Of a stretch of 63,624 nt of DNA, positions 59,892 through 63,624 are shown piece after piece. The stretch covers positions 1 through 63,624 of the forward strand of contig JAAEMK010000973.1 of the NCBI GenBank assembly GCA_024225635.1, written 5' to 3'. The notes under the pieces were generated by a model. That model had not been told where the DNA came from and made no database searches. It worked only from the letters and a program-made list of their open reading frames with translations. Source of the DNA: Desulfobacteraceae bacterium (lineage in GTDB: Bacteria; Desulfobacterota; Desulfobacteria; Desulfobacterales; Desulfobacteraceae). Position 1 is the stretch's first letter. Every line of letters starts with the position of its first letter. Position numbers and translations under genes: made by a program.

Positions 59892-60737
59892 ATGAAAGCA
59901 AAACTTTATATAATCACGATGTTTTTCGTCCTGATCACCCTGCCTGTTTTTGCCGGGCTTGTCTTTGCTGATGGATCAACCACAATGTCGGTGGATGAAA
60001 TTGTCAAAAAAGCCAACCACATATCCCTGTACCAGGGAACAAGCACCAAAGGCCGGGTGCACCTGACCATTACAGACAAACAGGGCCGCACAAGGGAGAG
60101 GACCTTGAATATCCTCCGCCTGGATACCGGCAAACAGGACCGGGACCAGAAGTACCTCACCTATTTCAAGGCCCCGGCCGATGTCCGCAAGATGGTCTTT
60201 ATGGTGCACAAGCATGCAGCCCTTGACAAAGACGATGACAGATGGCTCTACATGCCGGGGTTGGATCTTGTCAAACGCATTGCGGCAAGCGACAAGCGGA
60301 CAAGTTTTGTGGGCTCGGACTTTTTGTATGAAGATATTTCAGGCAGGAGCATTGACGAAGATACCCATGAGCTGATCAACACCACGGAAAAATACTACAT
60401 CATAAAGAATGTGCCGAAAAAACCTGAAACCGTGGAATTTGCGTACTACACGGCCCATATCGACAAAAAATCATTCATACCGGTAAAAACAGGATTTTAC
60501 AAAAAAGACGGCGGTCTCTACCGGGTCATGGAGGCTGTGAAGGTGGAAAATATCAACGCCCGGGAAAACGGTAAGGAGGTTGTTTATCCCACGGTGATCC
60601 AATCAAGGGTTCAAAACCTGGAAAACGGCAGCCGTACGGAAATGACCTTTTCCAATATCAAATACAACCTGGGTCTTGGTGATAAAATCTTTACGGAACG
60701 GTATCTGAGAAGACCGCCAAGGGATGTGATGAGATGA
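59892..60737 (+). CDS. Outer membrane lipoprotein-sorting protein (LolA-like), trio 2
   Basis: 281 residues: signal peptide (IITMFFVLITLPVFAGLVFA), then the LolA-like domain with RWLYMPGLDLVKRIAAS, SFVGSDFLYEDISGR and TFSNIKYNLGLGDKIFTERYL. The conserved WxYxPxLxxVKRI and DFxYED motifs are those of the family next to MMPL exporters. It starts 35 bases after the RND stop, and its TGA overlaps the ATG of the barrel gene by 4 bases (ATGA), so all three genes form one operon. Confidence 0.88.
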   Translation: MKAKLYIITMFFVLITLPVFAGLVFADGSTTMSVDEIVKKANHISLYQGTSTKGRVHLTITDKQGRTRERTLNILRLDTGKQDRDQKYLTYFKAPADVRKMVFMVHKHAALDKDDDRWLYMPGLDLVKRIAASDKRTSFVGSDFLYEDISGRSIDEDTHELINTTEKYYIIKNVPKKPETVEFAYYTAHIDKKSFIPVKTGFYKKDGGLYRVMEAVKVENINARENGKEVVYPTVIQSRVQNLENGSRTEMTFSNIKYNLGLGDKIFTERYLRRPPRDVMR

Positions 60738-62023
60738 TACCTGCACCAAGTATAAAGTGCATTGCCGCGCTGTTCCTGATAATGCTCTCCCTGACCTGTC
60801 GCACGTCCCCGGCTTTGGCCGGGGACGGTTGGCCGGACGCGGCCATGGAGAACCTCGAGGTGAACGGATTCGTTGAGGTGAGAGCCGGATGCCGGACCCA
60901 AAACGATCCCCATGAAAAGGATCTTTCCGTCATGGACACCCGTCTCCGGATGGAAGTTTTCACCTATAACGATCTTGGCGATTTCAAATACAAGGCGGAC
61001 CTGTGGGGGGACGGAATCACGGAACAGGGCGAATACGATACCCGTGAGGCCTGGTTTTTTCTGAGGCCCTCTGATTCCGTTGATTTAAAAACAGGCAGGC
61101 AGGTCCTCACCTGGGGAACGGGGGACCTGGTGTTTCTCAATGATCTCTTTCCCAAGGACTGGCAGTCTTTCTTCATTGGCCGGGATGATGAGTACCTGAA
61201 GGCGCCCTCGGATGCCGTGAAGCTGAGTTTTTTCACGGATCTCGCAAGCGTGGATCTTGTCTACACCCCCCAGTTTGATCCGGACCGGTTTATCACAGGC
61301 GAATACATCTCCCACTGGAACGGCCGCAAGCAGCGGCTATCGGGTCAGGATGCCCCGGTTGACGCAGACAGGCCGGATAAATGGTTCAGGGACGATGAGA
61401 TCGCAATCCGCATATATAAGAACATAAATAACTATGAATATGCCCTGTACGGGTATTCCGGGTTCTGGAAACGACCTGCCGGGGAAAGCCCGGAAGGAGG
61501 CAAAACCCTCTTCCCGAGGTTGAACGTCTATGGCGCAAGCGTCAGGGGACAGCTGGGTTCCGGCATTGGCAACCTGGAGCTTGCCTGGTATGACTCCCGG
61601 GACGATACAGGGGGCGCAAACGCCATGGCGGCCAATTCGGAGATGCGCTATCTCATGGGGTATACCCGGGATATGGCAAAGGATTTTAATGTAAGCCTCC
61701 AGTACTATGTAGAACAAATGCTCAACTACAAGGAATACAAAAAAAGCTTGACCAAAGGCCCTGCAAGGGACCGGGCAAGGCATGTGATCACCCTGCAGCT
61801 GACAAAGCTGATGATGAATCAAAACCTCTCCCTTGCCCTGTCGGCATACCTTTCACCAAGTGATGAAGATGCCTGCCTCCGTCCCAAGATAGGCTACAAG
61901 GCAAGCGACAGACTGGTTCTGGAAGCGGGGGCGAATATCTTTACCGGAAAAGACACCCATACGTTTTTTGCCCAGTTCGAGAATAATACCAACGTTTACA
62001 CGGCGATTCGATACAGTTTTTAA
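60734..62023 (+). CDS. Outer-membrane beta-barrel protein, trio 2
   Basis: 429 residues: signal peptide about 1-32 (CIAALFLIMLSLTCR...ALAG), then a barrel with EVNGFVEVRAGCR, LKTGRQVLTWGTGDLVFLND and the C-terminal strand NVYTAIRYSF ending in Phe, the usual Omp end. The start codon overlaps the preceding stop. It parallels the barrel at 1947, which carries VRAGKQVVVWGETDGGVIND in the same place. It probably receives or releases the exporter's cargo at the outer membrane. No terminator is obvious downstream. Confidence 0.8.
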   Translation: MIPAPSIKCIAALFLIMLSLTCRTSPALAGDGWPDAAMENLEVNGFVEVRAGCRTQNDPHEKDLSVMDTRLRMEVFTYNDLGDFKYKADLWGDGITEQGEYDTREAWFFLRPSDSVDLKTGRQVLTWGTGDLVFLNDLFPKDWQSFFIGRDDEYLKAPSDAVKLSFFTDLASVDLVYTPQFDPDRFITGEYISHWNGRKQRLSGQDAPVDADRPDKWFRDDEIAIRIYKNINNYEYALYGYSGFWKRPAGESPEGGKTLFPRLNVYGASVRGQLGSGIGNLELAWYDSRDDTGGANAMAANSEMRYLMGYTRDMAKDFNVSLQYYVEQMLNYKEYKKSLTKGPARDRARHVITLQLTKLMMNQNLSLALSAYLSPSDEDACLRPKIGYKASDRLVLEAGANIFTGKDTHTFFAQFENNTNVYTAIRYSF

Positions 62024-62482
62024 AGGAGCCTGCCGGGTTCGACCTGCAGATATCGCAGTAGTTGAATCCCAGGCGCTCCAGGCATAAGTAATTTATTTAA
62101 TTTAACCTCCTTTTCCCTGAATCTTTCTGAATTTTGAACGATTATTTCATATTCTGCTTGACAAAAACACATACAAATAGTTCGATTCAAGCGGGGGACG
62201 ATATCAGAATTGGGTCTCATCATAATTCTTTATGTTAATAGTTTTTTTTGGCGATTAAGCCTTTACCATAAAGAATTGATATTTTAAACCTATTCCACCG
62301 TCTCCTGTATTCAGCCCCCAAATCCATTATAATCAGGGGAATTGGGCCTGAGTATCTCCACCGAATTGTTGTTATACGGTTTGTATCCAGGCCAGCACAA
62401 TTATTTCAATTTATTTTTTTGTTTTTATAATCAATGGATTGTGATGGCGTTTGGTCTTAAACGTTGAATCAGGAGGAATAAA
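62024..62482. other. 459-bp gap before the DUF11 protein gene
   Basis: AT-rich, without a credible gene. TTGACA at 62158-62163 is a good -35 but the -10 at the right distance (TTCGAT, 62181) is weak. AGGAGG (62471-62476) is the ribosome site of the next gene. Confidence 0.5.
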
Positions 62483-63624
62483 ATGGAGGGAATTGACTTC
62501 ATGTTGGAATCCTTGGGTGATTGGAACAAACAATTTGGCAAAACACGTAACCCGCGACACCCTCTGTCACGATTGGCAAATTTCCCAAAGCGCATTGGCC
62601 GCCTGGCTGTTATTTTATTTTGGGCATTAATTTTAACACCATTTACTGCGCAAGCATCGCTGAATTTAGCCGTTGCGGTCAATCCCGATCCAGCTGCTGC
62701 GGGGGACCACCTGAATGTGGCAATAACGGTAAGCAACACAAGTTCCTATGACCGGTCGGATGTGGTGTTGACACTGCCCTATCCGGAGCATTTGGAGGGT
62801 CTGGGAAATAGCTTGATCAGTGGGGGCGCTTCTCTTTCGAATTCTATAGGGTCGTATACTACAGTTGAATTTGGAGAGTTTGTGACCTGGAATCTGGGGA
62901 CAATTGCGGCAGGGAGTACAAAAACCGTTACTCTGCCACCCAGAGTGGCTGATGCCACGCCTGCTGATACGGTTATTGAATTTGCTCCTCAGATATCGGA
63001 CAGCTCAGGAAATAAGACCACGGCAAGCCGCAACGTAATCGTGGCGTCTGACCGGGCACTTGAATTGGTACTTGCTGCTGATGCCGAACCGGTCCAGCCC
63101 GGGGAAGCATTTACTTATACCCTTACCTACGGCCACACAGCCACTTCTGCCGTGGCTCCTGATACGTTACTGGAACTGCCTTTGCCCGATAGTGTCAGCT
63201 TTGTTTCTGCTACTGCCGGCGGCACCCTGGGTGGTGATACTGTGCAATGGAATCTGGGCACCCTGGATCCGGGACAGATCGGCAGGGTTCAGGTGACCGT
63301 GACGGTGGATGCCTCAACAGCCCTTGGCAGTCTCCTTCAGACCCAGGCCGTATTGGCTTCCACCAGCCAGGCGGATATGATTGCCCGGGTAGATACGGTT
63401 ACAAGAGTGAAGGATGCACCTCCCCTTTTGCTGGCGATAGAGGTGCTGCCCGAACCGGCAGCGGCAGGTGAGTCTCTGGATGTGAGGTTGACAGTAAGTA
63501 ACGCCGGTACCTTTGAACGTTCGGATGTGGTGTTGTGGTTCCGTTATCCAGAGCATCTAAACTCTTTGACAAACAGCGTGATAAGTGGTGGCGCGTCTAT
63601 TTCGAATGCTATAGGCTCGTATAC
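62483..63624 (+). CDS. DUF11-repeat surface protein (partial, runs off the window)
   Basis: 380 residues are visible and the frame is still open at the right edge. AGGAGG lies 6 bases before the ATG. A long N-terminus with a hydrophobic export segment (LAVILFWALILTPFTAQA, about 41-58) precedes repeated immunoglobulin-like DUF11 domains: NLAVAVNPDPAAAGDHLNV, LELVLAADAEPVQPGEAF and LLAIEVLPEPAAAGESLDV start successive units. Each has SDVVL...YPEHL or VQWNLGTLDPGQ. The first and third units are close at the DNA level (765-bp period). Such proteins are exported and adhesive or structural; the rest of the gene is outside the window. Confidence 0.85.
   Translation, partial: MEGIDFMLESLGDWNKQFGKTRNPRHPLSRLANFPKRIGRLAVILFWALILTPFTAQASLNLAVAVNPDPAAAGDHLNVAITVSNTSSYDRSDVVLTLPYPEHLEGLGNSLISGGASLSNSIGSYTTVEFGEFVTWNLGTIAAGSTKTVTLPPRVADATPADTVIEFAPQISDSSGNKTTASRNVIVASDRALELVLAADAEPVQPGEAFTYTLTYGHTATSAVAPDTLLELPLPDSVSFVSATAGGTLGGDTVQWNLGTLDPGQIGRVQVTVTVDASTALGSLLQTQAVLASTSQADMIARVDTVTRVKDAPPLLLAIEVLPEPAAAGESLDVRLTVSNAGTFERSDVVLWFRYPEHLNSLTNSVISGGASISNAIGSY

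Noticed and set aside
62158-62186. Promoter for the DUF11 gene
   Set aside because: Good TTGACA but the -10 (TTCGAT) is weak and 300 bases from the start; not annotated separately.

Overview
The window looks like a chromosome segment of a Gram-negative, anaerobic Desulfobacterota-type bacterium (Desulfobacteraceae-like). This is inferred from gene content and composition only: a long CoA-activase/dehydratase fusion, TAXI-TRAP transport, a hemerythrin-diguanylate cyclase, several TonB-dependent receptors and large two-component-like beta-propeller sensors. There is no rRNA, tRNA or CRISPR array. Mobile-element evidence is limited to two attC-like sites in a defence region; no integrase is visible.

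Layout. 0-7 kb: a partial gene end, a DHH phosphoesterase, an orphan XRE regulator, and an RND exporter / LolA-like protein / outer-membrane barrel trio (minus strand) preceded by a small conserved-looking gene. 7-11 kb: a beta-propeller (reg_prop/Y_Y_Y) sensor histidine kinase. 11.3-27.8 kb: a B12 block made of two converging transcription units, each headed by a promoter and a cobalamin riboswitch. The left unit is a BtuB-like receptor plus a PepSY membrane protein. The right unit is a PchR-like AraC regulator, two paralogous TonB receptors with an O-methyltransferase between them, an FptX/RhtX-like MFS transporter and a double CoA-activase/dehydratase fusion. The two units meet with overlapping stop codons at about 15.45 kb. 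27.8-31.8 kb: a beta-propeller-GGDEF-hemerythrin protein with an overlapping HipB-like regulator gene and three evenly spaced operators. 31.8-34.4 kb: a MalT/LuxR-type regulator.

34.5-43.6 kb: a lower-GC defence region on the minus strand: an AAA_13 (PrrC/RloC-like) ATPase with a zinc-hook motif, a receiver-like two-TM protein, a helicase-nuclease fusion and an Mrr-type endonuclease. Two structurally convincing attC sites lie just after the stop codons of two of these genes, so this is read as an integron-derived cassette cluster without an integrase. 43.9-52 kb: formimidoyltransferase-cyclodeaminase, a RidA-family protein, AraC and IclR regulators, and a TAXI-DUF1850-TRAP import operon. 52-56 kb: a membrane diguanylate cyclase, TrmO, a second PchR-like AraC regulator and YccF. 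56-62 kb: an AT-rich leucine-rich-repeat lipoprotein and a second RND / LolA-like / barrel trio in the same gene order as the first. The window ends inside a long DUF11-repeat surface protein.

The strongest leads are the riboswitch-controlled receptor/methyltransferase cluster, a 70-bp element shared (55/70 identical) between the upstream regions of a TonB receptor and of the second AraC gene, the attC-bounded defence genes, and the duplicated lipid-export-like trio. Boundaries of RNA elements and domains are read by eye.
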